Positions 5,172-5,282 of a stretch of DNA of 5,282 nucleotides are shown in pieces. A program made the translations under genes and the position numbers. The notes under the pieces were generated by a model, which did not search any database, was not told the DNA's origin, and was given only the letters and a program-made list of their open reading frames with translations. Each line of letters begins with the position of its first letter. Position 1 is the first letter of the stretch. The stretch comes from CAZXCQ01 sp964639275 (GTDB taxonomy: Bacteria; Desulfobacterota; DSM-4660; Desulfatiglandales; Desulfatiglandaceae): the NCBI GenBank assembly GCA_964639275.1, contig CAZXCQ010000357.1:1-5282 (forward strand), read 5' to 3'.

Positions 5172-5282
5172 GTTCTGAGGTGGGTAACATCTCAAGAAAC
5201 AGGGGGAAAGGTGTGGCATGGGGGTCTTTTTTTTCTTCCACATGCCCCCATATGACATGGCCAAGCGGCCGTCACAAAATGG
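5172..5282 (+). other. 3' flank of leuD with several hairpin-forming sequences
   Basis: No gene begins convincingly before the window ends; an ATG at 5279 lacks a ribosome-binding site. TGAGGTG at 5176-5182 pairs with CATCTCA at 5188-5194 (one G-U, loop GGTAA). A T8 tract at 5227-5234 is not preceded by a usable stem; it lies between ATGGGGG (5218-5224) and CCCCCAT (5245-5251), inside the loop of that inverted repeat. A further hairpin, TGAC-AT-GGCC with GGCC-GTCA, spans 5253-5274. A terminator may be present but none meets the usual stem-plus-T-tract form. Confidence 0.4.

Overview
The window is a leucine-biosynthesis locus, leuA-leuC-leuD, on the + strand of a bacterium. GC is moderate and the ribosome-binding sites are strong (AAGGAGG for leuA). 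The short two-subunit isopropylmalate isomerase (LeuC 419 aa, LeuD 172 aa) and the acyl-CoA dehydrogenase remnant upstream fit a Desulfobacterota (deltaproteobacterial) type of genome. That placement is an inference from gene style, not a marker-based identification.

Layout. Positions 1-620 hold no gene I can identify: an unassigned open fragment, two inverted repeats, a candidate promoter and a doubtful 31-codon ORF. Positions 632-1092 are an acyl-CoA dehydrogenase that has lost its middle: the N-terminal ~123 residues are joined, out of frame, to the last ~30. A near-consensus promoter follows at 1117-1145. Next comes a leader of about 430 nt containing a complete transcription attenuator: a 39-codon leader peptide with a valine run and a dense leucine run, a protector (1:2) pairing, a 14-bp antiterminator, and a perfect 16-bp intrinsic terminator with a T8 tract ending at 1373. 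leuA (1584-3128), leuC (3176-4435) and leuD (4653-5171) follow. The unusually long leuC-leuD gap holds three successive hairpins whose stems differ but whose loop regions all carry TACCAG. After leuD there are further hairpin-forming sequences but no next gene before the window ends; leuB is not present here.

How it works together. LeuA condenses 2-oxoisovalerate with acetyl-CoA to 2-isopropylmalate, and LeuC plus LeuD isomerise it to 3-isopropylmalate. When charged tRNA-Leu (or tRNA-Val) is scarce, a ribosome stalled in the leader peptide should disrupt the protector, let the antiterminator form, and allow transcription into leuACD. When charged tRNA is plentiful, the terminator should form. 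The base pairing is directly visible; the regulatory behaviour is inferred from the well-known leu/ilv/trp attenuation mechanism.

The most interesting element is this attenuator, which uses one short motif (TTATCAG/CTGATAA) in all four RNA segments and reads both valine and leucine codons. The TACCAG hairpin series is the least explained structure.
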